Assembly (NCBI RefSeq): GCF_050947875.1
Contig: NC_134572.1
Coordinates: forward strand, 155,889,105 to 155,953,104
Origin: Dermacentor variabilis
Taxonomy: Eukaryota > Arthropoda > Arachnida > Ixodida > Ixodidae
Length of the DNA stretch: 64,000 nucleotides
Reading direction: 5' to 3'
The translations under genes and the position numbers were made by a program. Below are positions 1-11,347 of the stretch, one piece after another. The notes beneath the pieces are model-generated. The model was not told where the DNA came from and made no database searches. It was given only the letters and a program-made list of their open reading frames with translations. How positions within the stretch are numbered: the stretch's first letter is position 1; every line of letters starts with the position of its first letter.

Positions 1-863
1 TGTGGGAGTGCGGCTATGTATAAACATATATTAACTAACTTATACCCATACGATACGCATGTTGCCGAAGCAACAGTTGTTCGCTGCAGAACAGATATAA
101 TTCATAACAGCCATTGTCCACCCGATCAAGCACACTTGGAATCACCTAGATGAAAAGCAGCATTCCTGTGCTTTCCGTACAAAAAAATTCGAAGTATGGT
201 GACAAGTAATTTCATATGTTTGGCAGTCAGCGCGTTTCTGCTCCCGGTAACGCTCACGGGAGTGCTGCTTGCCTGTGACAGGGGAAATTGAACTGCCCGG
301 AAGATCTTCTTGCGGCAGGAATTATACACACACTCGAAGCGAGCCTGCGGCCCTGTCCTGCTATTCCGGAATCCCCGGTGGAGGGCTAATTCACCAGAGT
401 CGCGAACAACACGCGGTGCGCTTCCCTACAAAAACGACGAAACTGATTGGTCACATTCTTGCGCTCAACGCGCAGTTAGTTTTTCTACATCTCCGTGCCG
501 ATCGCTGCCCGAATTTAGCCCAAAGGATCACATAAAGCGTTTCCACAAGAAGCGAACACCACTTTTAAAGGAACTTCGCGCCAATGTCGTCGGCCTTATT
601 AATGTGCTAGTATTGTGGAGGTACTTCGCGCATTTTCGGGGGATACTTATCCATATTGATAACTGTTTGTATCTATATTATCTACCCGTTTTCTCGCTAA
701 CCTTGGTCACTGGGCAGACCTTGGTCGAATGGGTAGCTCATATGGCTGCGGTTTAGAGGGAACCCAAGCAACCGTCGGACCAACTTGAATCACTGGGTAT
801 GTACGAGTAGGTGTGTACCACTCCTCAGACAACTTCCTTGAGGCCAACTTAGCTGACGAGGTA
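1..863. other. Unassigned AT-rich sequence
   Basis: No recognisable gene or repeat. The open frames here, for example a 148-codon frame ending near 756, overlap each other on both strands and show no family motif, signal peptide or splice context that I recognise. They are most likely chance frames. Confidence 0.5.
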
Positions 864-1094
864 ACCCGCCGTCGTTGCTTAGTGCCTATGGTTTTGACGT
901 CCAAAGCACAAGGTCGCGAGATTGAATCCCGGCTACAGCGGCCGTGTTTCGATAACGGCGAATCGCCAAAACACCGGTGTAGTTAGATTTATGTGCACTT
1001 TGACCATCCCGAGGTGGTCCAAATTTCCAGATTCCCACACTAGTGCACGCCTCAGACTCAGATCTTGGTTTTCGCATGTAAAACCCCGTAATCT
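864..1094 (+). mobile_element. Ruka-like tRNA-derived SINE, diverged copy
   Basis: The copy starts near ACCCGCCGTCGTTGCTT, the degraded A-box region, and has a B-box-like GAGATTGAATCCC at 918-930. It then carries the tick SINE body: a GTGCACTTT segment, an AGGTGGTCCAAATTTCC segment and a terminal AAAACCCCGTAAT near 1092. It aligns along its whole length by eye with the copies at 6384 and 15626 but has more substitutions, so it is the oldest of the three. The family name rests on memory of the Ruka SINE described in Rhipicephalus. Confidence 0.8.
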
Positions 1095-1719
1095 AGCTTT
1101 TCTTTTTAGTGACAAGGTGATTGCAACCGGGAATGCGTTGTTCGATGTTGATAAAAAGATCTCTTAAATTTCTATGATTGTTCGTAGAATCAATGACAAG
1201 TCGCAAGGACATCAAATAAAGCAGTTATTAGGATGCGCCATATATGCTCAGTGTATCTGCCACTAATAAATATACTTCTCGCCAATATGGGTCATTCAGT
1301 ATGTCCCACACAGTGTACGGCAAAAGAAGGACCAATTCTGAGCGTTCGCAAAACTCGGAGTCCCAGCCTTGCTGCCTTGAATGCCACGTGCATAATTCTC
1401 GGTAGTGGCACCAGGTATACCGGATCCATTACCGCAGATTGGACAGCAGATGCCAGAAAGAAGAGTTTTATGGAAGTGAAAAAAAAATAAGAAGATGTGT
1501 ACACAAATGCTGGAATGAAAAGCATGTATAGCATTATTGATTAGCTCAAGCGGGCTCGGTGACTGTTTGCCGCCACTCCGTTTCAAAGAGGATGCGAATA
1601 AATTATCATCCTTATAATGAGCGAAAAAAGAGTCCAGCTTCAGCCTGCTGTCGTAGATAACTTGTTTCGATGGAGGCAATACGCTGTGCTCATGTAATGA
1701 ATGAATTCTGTAGGCTTCA
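1095..1719. other. Unassigned sequence between SINE and inverted repeat
   Basis: I see no coding or repeat signal. Several frames of 60-127 codons overlap each other without family motifs. Confidence 0.45.
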
Positions 1720-2595
1720 GAATTCTCAGAGACGTCTCACCTCAAACACGTCTCTGTGAAAATGCTAGGCTACGCCGGTGTCTCCTCTGCAACGCCGGTC
1801 AATTCTGTTGTGCATGCACGCCTGAATTTCCAAACATCCAAAACAACACTTTGTTCGTGCGAGCAGGCTCATGGAACTGTTTGTTGACTGCATGTTTATA
1901 TCTGCTTTTTTATTTCTTATCATCAATGCATGCGTGCAGAGTGAATTATCTTAACGAGGGTACCATAGAAGACAAACGATAAAAGACACAGTGAAAGATA
2001 TAAAACAAAACGAAAATTCAATATCAGTGTCAGTACCAGCCACACGACACGTGTCAGTGGAAGAAAACTGACGCAAGATGTGAAGTGGAGGGGGTTTACG
2101 TCAGCACTTGTGCATGATGACTTGCTTTAACGCATATGTCGCCTCAGTGTGATGGCAAACCTCTAACTCGAAGCGGTAAATATAGTATTAGCTAAGTTGT
2201 TCCACTCAAATATTGAGTGTGGAAAAAGAATTTCTGGCTTCCTCGTAACCTAGAGTAGATGTAAGCGTGAAATGGCAAAGGGCAAAGCAAATTGGTTGGA
2301 TACGACACCAGCCGCAATTTTCAGATGTTTGTAGCGCATTTTCGCACCAGCACGCCCCACGACAACAGACCGCGCTGTACCGCACCATGCCGTACTGTGC
2401 CCTGGTCCATATGGAGGCTGCCCAGCTTGAAGAAGAAAACTGGATGAAGGTGACACGACAGGAAGCCAAAGAGGCCAAGTAGACAAGGCATAATGTCCAA
2501 CTAAAAGAAAATTCGCTGAAGCAGACGCCACGCAGCATGGCGCCATCTCTCTAGGCTACGGAAAACCCACTCCGCGGAACTCATGGATCTCACGG
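1720..2595 (+). repeat. Left arm of a long imperfect inverted repeat
   Basis: This arm is matched in inverted order by 2868-3735. Successive landmarks pair: the ATGCTAGGC and CATGCACGCCTGAATTT segments near 1764 and 1816 match the complement near 3672 and 3620; the CGAAAATTC-AT-GTGTCAG segment near 2010 matches the complement near 3430; and a 24-base block at 2417-2440 is exactly complementary to 3015-3038. Similarity is moderate, judged by eye, with small indels. The arm holds a 71-codon plus frame (2267-2482) with a charged Glu/Lys-rich end that recurs, diverged, in the other arm. I do not recognise the protein. Confidence 0.75.
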
Positions 2596-2867
2596 CCAAA
2601 TTTAAGAAAATGAGGTCTACGGCCCCAACTCTTTGTGCACAACCGCATTGCATACGCTAGTTACTGCCCATACATGTTACACAAAATATTGCTTTGAAGC
2701 TCTTCGCAATGTTTCTTCACAAACTCACTCAATATGTAACTTCTAGTGCGCTAAAGTTTTATTTGTCATTAACAGTAGTGACGTTCAAAACGCCGATGCA
2801 GGGCACTATATATTTCATGGTCATCTTTTGGCGCTGAGACAGGCTTGCCTGTATTGAACGCCAGCGG
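2596..2867. other. Spacer (loop) of the long inverted repeat
   Basis: About 270 bases of unrelated sequence separate the two arms. I see no coding content or repeat in it. Confidence 0.6.
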
Positions 2868-3735
2868 TCCATGATTTCCGCGGCATGTGTTTTGAGTCGC
2901 CGAGAGAGATGGCGCCACGCAACCGGGCGTCCCCTTTAGCAGATTTCCTTCTAGCTCGGAAGTGCTCTCTGTTTCCCTGGCGTCTTTCGCTGCCTGTCGT
3001 GCCACCTTCCGCCGGTTTTCTTCTTCAAGCTGGGCAGCGTCTATATGGACAAGTGCACAATATGGCGTGGTGCGGTATGCGGTGGTGTGGTGGGGTATGC
3101 CGTTGCGAACTTGCGCTACATACATTTCAATATTGCGGCTGCTATCACTTTCAGCAAGACTGCTTTGCCGCTTGCCCATTCATGTCTAGTCCAACTTGTC
3201 CAGGTTACGAGAGAGCACGCAATTTTTTTTCAACGCCATATGTTAGTGGAATAACTTAGATAATACTATTGTTACCGCATCGATTTAGAGATTTGCCCTT
3301 TTTGAGGCGACATTTGCATGAAGCACAGCCATGATGCAGAAGTGTTGACGTAGGTCCACTCCACTTCTCATGTGTCTTTTTACTTGGACTGACACGTGTG
3401 ATGTGACGAGTACTGACACTGATGTCGAATTTTCGTTTTGTATTTATTCATTGGTGTCTTTGTTCGTTGGTCCCGAAAGGTACGCCCCTTATTATAATGC
3501 ACACTAGACGCATGCAATGATGATACAAAACAAACTAAAGTAAACATGCAATCAGCCAACATTTCCAAGGCCTTCTCGCACGAACAAAGTGATAATTTGT
3601 TTTCGATCTTTACAAATTCAGGCGTGCATGCGCCGCAGAATTGATCGGCGTTCCCAAGGAAACACAGGCAGAGCCTAGCATTCTTGCAGAGATGTCTCTG
3701 AGTTACTTCTAGCTGACTCCGAGAAAGGTTGCGAC
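2868..3735 (-). repeat. Right arm of a long imperfect inverted repeat
   Basis: This is the reverse-complement partner of 1720-2595, with landmarks in perfectly inverted order. The minus strand carries a 136-codon frame (2769-3179). Its centre, with residues PYCALVHIDAAQLEEEN, corresponds to the residues PYCALVHMEAAQLEEEN of the left-arm frame. The shared peptide could mean an inverted duplication of a coding exon, or simply reflect DNA similarity. No known domain is visible. Confidence 0.75.
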
Positions 3736-3904
3736 AGCAATCAATATAATATTTAAAAGTTGCAAAAGAAAGCTCCTATAGTCGATGTTTCTCTCATCAA
3801 ACGCGTACATGTAAAAAGAGCGGTAGGCCCGCAATCAGTATTGAAGAGTCGTAATTTTCTTCTGTACCCTACAATTTACTTCAAACGTTTACACATCTTA
3901 ACAT

Positions 3905-4010
3905 CACGTGTCGCGACCGGGCCGGTGGGCTAGACCTGCCGGTCTCGTCGTGGGACTAGCCGGCTGCGCGACGAGTTCGTGTCGTCGCCGGAGCTGCATT
4001 AAAGTTTCTT
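3905..4010 (+). mobile_element. 5'-truncated LINE 3' end (probable)
   Basis: A short GC-rich stretch, unlike its AT-rich surroundings, ends in GAGCTGCATTAAAGTTTCTT and runs straight into an (ACTC)n tract. GC-rich 3' ends with a polyadenylation-like ATTAAA and a short tandem tail are typical of non-LTR retrotransposons. Only about 105 bases remain and no coding part is left, so the family is uncertain. Confidence 0.5.
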
Positions 4011-4145
4011 CACTCACTCACTCACTCACACACGCACTCACTCACTCACTCACTCACTCACTCACTCACTCACTCACTCACTCACTCACTCACTCACTCA
4101 CTCACTCACTCACTCACTCGCTCACTCACTCACTCACTCACTCAC
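4008..4145 (+). repeat. (ACTC)n microsatellite
   Basis: Near-perfect tetranucleotide CACT repeats cover about 135 bases, with rare interruptions (ACACACG near 4027, a G near 4120). They are directly joined to the GC-rich LINE-like 3' end upstream, so the tract probably began as its tail. The Leu-Thr-His-Ser frame it produces is not a gene. Confidence 0.95.
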
Positions 4146-6383
4146 ATCACGTGTGATCGAAGATTCCAATTATCGTGGTTCTTCGTGCTATTAACACAGT
4201 TAACATATATAGATCTCATGGTCAATGCTCCATTAGCAATTAAATTGGCTTTTTTGCAGTTGAATCGAAGAAAACATCACTTTGCATTCCGAGCCGGTAC
4301 ACAAATGCATGTTCAGCCATTGGCTTTAAAAATAAAAATCGCCGTTCTGCCCCAAAGGCGAAGCATCGGTTGTGATAGCCAATTTGTATATAGCCGTACG
4401 AAGTACGCATAGCAGTTTTATTGGCTGTATAAACTGTTAAACATTCGCTTACTAATAAAATTATCAATGATAGAATATGTGCGTCACTCACCGAGTGCGT
4501 AGAAAGAAATAGGCGCACGGAGACAGTGTTCTCTGTGTGTTTCAGATTCATTCAACAGGCTTGTTCGTTTGCGCTTCCACATTCTATCATCGACAAAAAC
4601 CAACAAACCCGCCAACGTGTTTAACAAAATTAACACAGCACTCCAAGGACAGGTTCCCCTCATTCCCAGCCGATAACTGGTGTTCGCAGAATACGAATTG
4701 AAAATCATCCAAAGGTCTGATTTTTTCGGTGCCTCTCTTCGCATTTAGCTGCCTCCAGAATAGATCACCGTGCCATGAAATGTCAAACGCAACCAGAAGC
4801 ACGTTTTCGTTAACGATTATTCGACGTGGTTGCGTAAATATCTTTTCCCATGGCCTTCCCTCTCATTCGCACAATTTACAAAAAATATTTTAAGGTTTGG
4901 CTTTATTCTTCCTGCGTGTTAACGACATATTTTGTGTCCTGTTTTATTGGGAATAATGTATGTAACTTTGCCATGACATCGTATTTTTCTTTCTTTTGCT
5001 TCTGTTCTTGGCGTCTGTGCACATGGAAGAAGGGCTAGTACGATGGAAATAAGCAAAAGATATGTTGTACTGAGTCACAGGCAAGCAAAGCATTTGGCGC
5101 AAAAATGAACCTAGTGTGTTAAAACATAATGAGGATAGGAATTTTGAGAAAAAAGTTATTTGAATCAATAAAAGGTTTGCCAAAGGCCCAGCAAGAAACC
5201 TTACTATAGCGTCTAAAAAGGCAATTGTCTATAGCGTCTGGCAATTTGCTTTTCTTTGTTCCCTGAGAAAAGCTTGGTTGCCCTTACAAAAAAAAAAAAA
5301 CTTTGATGCGAGAGTTATCGGGTTATCACATGAACCAAAACGTTTTGTGCATTTAACAAGGGCTTTAAGATTTGAGGAATTCCCTACTGTATAAAAATGT
5401 TGCTCGGGGGTGCTAGAAAAACAAAAAAAAAACAAATGGTTGATTTTTTGACCGAAAGTTGGCTTATCGCTTTTTTTCCTATGGGCAGAAGTGTTGCATA
5501 AGACTATGTTTCTGTCCCCCTTTTTTCTCAGAAGCACCCATCTGCGAAGAAGCACTGTACGACTCGGCTTGACGTAGCCCGTATCTGGATTTAACACTGC
5601 AAAGATGAAATGTTTTCCAGTAGATATATTGGGAACCTATCGGCAAAACATGATGTTTATTTTGTTCGCATGACCGGCAGTCACCAGGACATTTCTCCTA
5701 CAAATACTTTCTTTGAAAGCTCAGAACGCTAACCTGTGGTATATGTAGCTTGTATTTTCCACAGCACAGTGGAAGACCACAGCTGTGTAGCTGATGGATC
5801 ATGCAAACTGTGAATCCCAGTCGCATTTGTACGACGCAAATGCTAAGGCAGTGTGTTTCAGAATATTAAGGTCCAAGCCTTTAGTTTCCAGGTGCAGCAC
5901 GAAGTGGACGCAGGAAAGCGGTGGTCACCGGCGAGGAGAGCAAGGAGAGGAGGCGCCATGCCAATGGCGCTGCGCAAGTGGGCGCGTGGGAGTGCCTGCA
6001 CATCGGCGACGAACCTTGCAGCCATATGGCTGTGATTGCATCCCATGCTCGCGGCCACGGCGGCGTCCGTTCGCAGAACAGTTCAGACAACAGCAACAGA
6101 GGCAGTCATAGGTAGGCTTTCGCCTGTCGCAGTTTAGCTAAGCAAGGTGCCCGCATATTTTTTTCTACCGAAATTTGACAAAACAGGCTCATTATCAATG
6201 GAACTACGCATTTTTTTGCTGTACAAAATGGTATGTAAAAATTGAAGAGTCAGAAAATAGTACACCACCGCTGTATAGACATTGGTTTTATATAAAGTTA
6301 GCCTGTAAACTAAAGCGGCTCTTTGAAGACATTTGTTGTTTTCTTTTCTTGATATTTAAGGGCTGGCTAACATTAGCTAGGAC
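4146..6383. other. Unassigned AT-rich sequence with a small GC-rich islet
   Basis: Nothing recognisable for most of the stretch. There is an A-run near 5287. A GC-rich, CpG-rich islet at about 5890-6115 stands out: overlapping open frames lie on both strands, and a possible splice donor (CATAG then GTAGGC) occurs near 6110. It could be a host exon or a decayed element edge. I cannot decide from the sequence. Confidence 0.4.
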
Positions 6384-6607
6384 ACGCAGTGGTTGCTCAG
6401 TAGCTTTGATGTTGGGCTGCTAAGGACGAGGTCGCGGGATCGAATCCCGGCCATGGCGGCTGCCTTTCGATGGGGGCGAGATCCGCAAACAGCCATGTAC
6501 ATTGATTTAGGTGCACGTTAAATAACGGTGGTCGAAATTCATCCGGAGCCCCCCACTATGGCGTGCCTCATAATTAAATCGTGGCTTTGGCACGCAAAAC
6601 CCCATAA
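6384..6607 (+). mobile_element. Ruka-like tRNA-derived SINE
   Basis: It has an A-box-like GTTGCTCAGTAGC at 6392-6404 and a B-box GGGATCGAATCCC at 6436-6448, spaced as in an RNA polymerase III internal promoter. The shared body follows (TTTAGGTGCACGTTAAA; CGTGCCTCATAATTAAA) and the copy ends at AAAACCCCATAA. It is well preserved compared with the copy at 864. Confidence 0.9.
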
Positions 6608-8255
6608 CGTTTTACCGTTAGCTGGGTGTCCTTTGAATATGAAGGCATTATCTTTCCGCACTGATTGGCTAACCTCGGATGACATGCAGAACAATGTAAG
6701 GTTTATGTTCTCCGTTGATCTTGCGCGAAATACGAAACATGACACAACTGAAGATCTGGGGGTGACGTGACGAAGTTCGAAAAGAAAGAAAAGGTCAGCG
6801 CGATTACGTCGACGCCGAAGTGGGGACACAGAGAATATACCCGTATTGTTAGAATAAGCTCGCGTGTGCGTGTTACCCAAGGAACATAAAAAATATACAG
6901 CTAGAGTGGAGGGAGCGGTCGTCAAGTGAAGACGCCGCGTCGCCATCTTGTCGAGGGCGAAAGCACACCAGTCAGCGTAGCCCATGCAATTCAGTTCATC
7001 GTAGCTTGTTGTGCGGGGTGCTGTGCGGATCCCAAAGTGTGCGAGCGCACTCGGGTGTTTTTATGATACCTGACGTACAAGCAGTTGGCATATTAGTGTT
7101 ATTATTGCCATTTAAGGAAGGTTGCAGGTTACCAAAGCCTTGCTCTAGAATATAGAAAAATATTATATTTCACGCTAACAGCAAACGGTTGCCACTAAAC
7201 TTTCGAGACTCTTCATGCAATCAGGATGCTAAATCACTGGGCACACCTGATGATTATGAAGGTAATAATTAATGCTCATGTTTATTGCATATGCTGCTAT
7301 TTTTCATGCTACATTGTCAGTTTTAATTTATTTTTGTTTGGACAGCTTTCATGATTGGTCAATTTATACACTGCATTAAAGAAGGTAAAGAAACGCTTAT
7401 TATAGTGCCAATCTGTTTTTCTACTTTGAGGCAGCTGCACATTGATGCCGATAAAATGGGAATATGCCAAATTACTCGGACATTTGCGATCCGCAGACCT
7501 CCAATATGGCTCGTTCCTCAGCGCACAGCGTTGCATTAGAATTCGGAAATATGTTAAGCAAATGAAAACCGCTCGTCGCCGGCCGCTTCTTACCCCCCGC
7601 AACATGGCCGCCGTCAGCATCACCTGAGCCCATAGGCGGGCATAGGCGACTTCCACTCTCGCAATTTTTCTTTAACATGTTTTTTGTAACGAAATAGTAA
7701 TGGTGCTTGCTTAGAAAGTTTTTCTTGACACAATCTTTAATGTCACTGTTGGATATAGAAATGCCATTCCGGACGACCTAGGCGTATGCGAGATGAGGAA
7801 GACAGATTGTTGTGCAGAAGTTACGGAACAGTTTAGAGGAATGCAATCCTCTACATAGTCTGCAAACACGGACAAGTAATCGCATACCCCGCATTGGAAC
7901 AAATATATAGTGAGGAGAAACGCGTAAGGTTCTGTCAAACAGTACACCGAGATCAATAGCTCTCACAGAACTTCAAAGATGGTACAGAATCTAGAGAATA
8001 AAAACATGCTTTTTTTGCTTGTGGAATTCGTCACACTTTGTATTCAAAAGCATTCAAGGTTACTTTAACATGCATGCACCATTAAGAATAATAAGAGAGG
8101 TCCCACAGGAGTTGTTACAGTCCTCAACACTATGGTTTTACTCCTGCTTGTCAGTCCATGTACTGTTCACAGATGGATTCTAGTATACCCTCAACATTAA
8201 AGAATGCATCTTCATTTGTTCATTTACTTCATTATCACATATTTTTTTACTGTTA
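6608..8255. other. Unassigned sequence with an inverted promoter-like pair
   Basis: No gene is recognised. Two GC-rich patches at about 6901-6960 (minus) and 7600-7670 (plus) resemble each other in inverted orientation. Each has a CAA-ATGGC-GC core and a CCACTCT segment. They may be arms of an old element. Everything between is AT-rich. Confidence 0.35.
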
Positions 8256-8512
8256 GGTGAGCAGTACGTGAAGTCTGCTTCACAAAAGCCGCGAGTTGGC
8301 GCGGCATTGTAATATCTCCAGGATCGGCCCACGCTTCCCTTTTTATTGTTGACGCACAAACACGAAAAATACTTGGAAGTATTGATTGACGTATTTCGTT
8401 TATATTTATTTTCATTACTATTATTAGGGGCTGAATGCTTGACGCCTGCTTCACTACTGCCGCGAGTAGACGAGGTATTGGACAGCCTCTGGGATCGGCC
8501 CACATTTTTGGC
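8256..8512 (-). repeat. Two direct copies of a mid-repetitive motif
   Basis: Segments at 8256-8344 and 8427-8512 share TAGG near the left edge, CTGCTTCAC, GCCGCGAGT, and the GGATCGGCCCAC core, in the same order about 172 bases apart. In the minus-strand reading both give similar peptides (VGRS, then TRG), which is why one open frame spans them. I take this as a short direct duplication of a dispersed repeat, not as a gene. Confidence 0.65.
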
Positions 8513-8654
8513 CATGGACACGACGGATGCAATGAGGGTAGATCAATGCAGCATGGCTATAAAAATTAATTTCACGTGCCTGTTAAAAAGTTGGCTATTT
8601 TCGATGTAGTTGATAACGCACCTAATGAGCTGCACTGTAACATGCTGCTTAGTA

Positions 8655-10985
8655 ATCATCATCATCATCATCAGCCTGGTTACGCCCGCTGCAGGGCAAA
8701 GGCCTTTCCGATACTTCTCTGATTAACCCGGTCACGCACTAATTGTGGCCATGTCGTCCCTTCAATCTTCTTAATTTCATCCGCCCACCTAACTTTCTGC
8801 CGGCCCTTGCTAGGCTCCCATTCCCTTGGAATCCAGTCCGTACCCTTTAATGACCATCGGTTATCTTCCCTCCTCATTACATGTCCTGCCCATGCCCATT
8901 TGTTTTTCTTGATTTAAAATAAGATGTCATTAACTCGCGTTTGTTTCCTCACCCAATCTGCTCTTTTCTTAGCCCTTAAAGTTACACCCATCATTCTTCT
9001 TTCCATAGCTCATTGCATCCTCCTCAATTTAGGTAGAGCCCTTTTCGTAAGCCTCCAGGTTTCTGCCACGAAGTTGAGTACTGGTAAGACACAGCTATTA
9101 AAGACTTTTCTCTTGAGGGATAATGGCAACCTGCTGTTCATGATCACAGAATGCCTGCCAAACGTACCCCAGCCCATTCTTATTCTTCTTATTATTTCCG
9201 TCCCATGTTTCAGATCCGCGGTCACTACCTGCACTAAGTAGATGTATTCCCTTACCACTTCCAGTGTCTCGCTACCTATTGTAAAGTGCTCTCTTCCGGG
9301 ACTGTTAAACATTACTTTAGTTTTCTGCAGATTAATAATTAGGCCCACTGTTCTGCTTTGCCTCTCCAGGTCAGTGAGCATGCATTGCAATTGGTCCCCT
9401 GAGTTACAAAGGAAGGCAATGTCATCAGCGAATTACAAGTTACTAAGGTAATCTCCATTAACTCTTATCCCAGATTCTTCCCAATCCAGGTCTCTGAACA
9501 CCTCCTGTAAACACGCTGTGAATATCATTGGAGAGATCGTATCTCCCTGCCTGAGGCCTTTCTATATTGGAATTTTGTTGCTTTCTTTATGGAGGACAAT
9601 GGTGGCTGTGGACCCGCTGTAGATATCTTTCAGTATTTTTACATACGGCTCGTCTACACCCTGATTCCATAAAGCCTCCATGACTGCTGAGGTTTCGACT
9701 GAATCAAACGTTTTCTTGTAATCAATTAAAGATATATATCAGTGCTGGTTATATCCCGTGCATTTCTCTATCACCTGATCGATAGTGTGAACATCGTCTA
9801 TTTTTGAGTAGGTTTTACGGAATCCTGCCTGGTCCTTTGCTTGACAGAAGTCTAAGGTGTTCCTGAGTCTATTTGTGATTACCTTAGTAAACAGTTTGTA
9901 GGCAACGGACAGTACGCTGATCGGTCTATAATTTTTCAAGTCCTTGGCGTGCCCTTTCTTATGGATTATGATTAAGTTAGCGTTCTTCCAAGATTCCGGT
10001 GCGCTCGAGGTCATGAGGCAATACGTATACAGGGTGGCCAGTTTCTCTAGAACAATCTGCCCACCATCCTTAAACAACTCTGCTGTTACCTGATCCTTCC
10101 CAGCTGCCTTCCCCTCTTTCATAGCTCCCAAAGCTTTCTTTACTACTTCCGGCGTTACTTGTGGGATTTCGAATTTGTCTAGAATATTCTATCTTCCATT
10201 ATTGTTGTGGGTTCCACTGGTGCTGTATAAATCTCTACAGAACTCCTCAGCCACAAGAAATCTCACATCCATATTAGCAATGATAATGCAGGCTTTGTCT
10301 CTTAACGCATACATCTGAGTCGTGCCAACTACTAGTTACTTCTTCAGGTTTTTTAGGCTTCCTCCGTTCCTGAGAGCATGTTCCATTCTATCCATATTGC
10401 ACTTCCTTATGTCAGCTGTCTTACGCTTGTTGATCAACTTTTAAAGTTCCACCCGTTCTATTCTAGCTGTAGGGTTAGTTCCTGTCATACATTTGCGTTT
10501 CTTGATCAGATATTTCGTCTCCTGCGATTGCTTACTGGTATGCTGTCTAACGGAGTTACCATCGACTTCTATTGCACACTCCTTAATTATGCCCACAAGA
10601 TAGTTGCTCATTGATTCAACACTAAGGTCGTCTTCTGAGTTAACACCGAATACCTGTTCTGTATCTTGATCTGGAATTGCTCCATTTTCCCTCTTACCGC
10701 TAACTCCTTGATCGGCTTCTTATGTACCAGTTTCTCCCGTTCCCTCCTCAGGTTTAGGCTAATTCGAGTTCTTACAATCCTATGGTCACTGCAGCGCACC
10801 ATGCCGAGCACGTCCACATCTTGTACAATGCCAGGGTTAGCGCGGAGTATAAAGTGTATTTCATTTCTAGTCTCGCCGTTCGGGCTCCTCCATGTCCGCT
10901 TTAGGCTATGCCGCTTGCGGAAGAAGGCATTCATTATCCGCGTATTATTCTCTTCCGTAAAGTCTACTAATGCAGTAAACTCTCA
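8655..10985 (-). mobile_element. RTE-clade LINE, 5'-truncated and decayed
   Basis: Read on the minus strand the order is: the C-terminal part of an APE-type endonuclease (10934-10608; residues TWRSPNGETRNEIHF and the CSDHR catalytic segment), a linker, reverse transcriptase motifs (10131-9739; ELFKDGG, YRPISVLS, and a degraded GFR block), then the RTE-type C-terminal region (9390-9010; FNSCVLPVLNFVAETW). The 3' end has the RTE-style (GAT)n tail, seen as (ATC)n at 8655-8673. Frameshifts and stops separate the pieces, and the N-terminal endonuclease is missing. No intact protein can be made. The family is often called BovB-like. Confidence 0.85.
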
Positions 10986-11347
10986 GTTGTACGTACGTCG
11001 GTTTACCGAATATTTCAGAATAACAAACTTTTCGAAAATCTCCGGCAGTTTTCCTATGCATTCATTGCAAGCATCTTTCAGTTAATCTTTCGAATATTTC
11101 AGAGAATACTTCAGTTGAGCGAACTTGATCATTGGACCCTAGCTCATTTTGGAAATCAGTTCAAGGAAGTTTCGCGCTCTGCAGCCCTGGCGTGTCCGCT
11201 GCCCGGCGCACCCAAATCGCCCCTCCAGCGGCGGCTACGTGCAGTGTGACAGTGAGCTAGTAACCTGTGCTGAACTAACAGATCTGCAAATTGTTTCCAG
11301 TGCTCGTCACGAAGAGGGAGAGTGCGACGAGAGTGCGAGAGTGCGTT
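10986..11347. other. Unassigned sequence before tandem array
   Basis: No recognised feature. The minus frame that begins in the first array unit (ATG at 11455) reads on through this unique stretch to a stop at 11156. This would be the only non-repeated 3' continuation of the array's frame. Confidence 0.4.

Noticed and set aside
4008..4145. Open frame of Leu-Thr-His-Ser repeats
   Set aside because: It is the translation of an (ACTC)n microsatellite.
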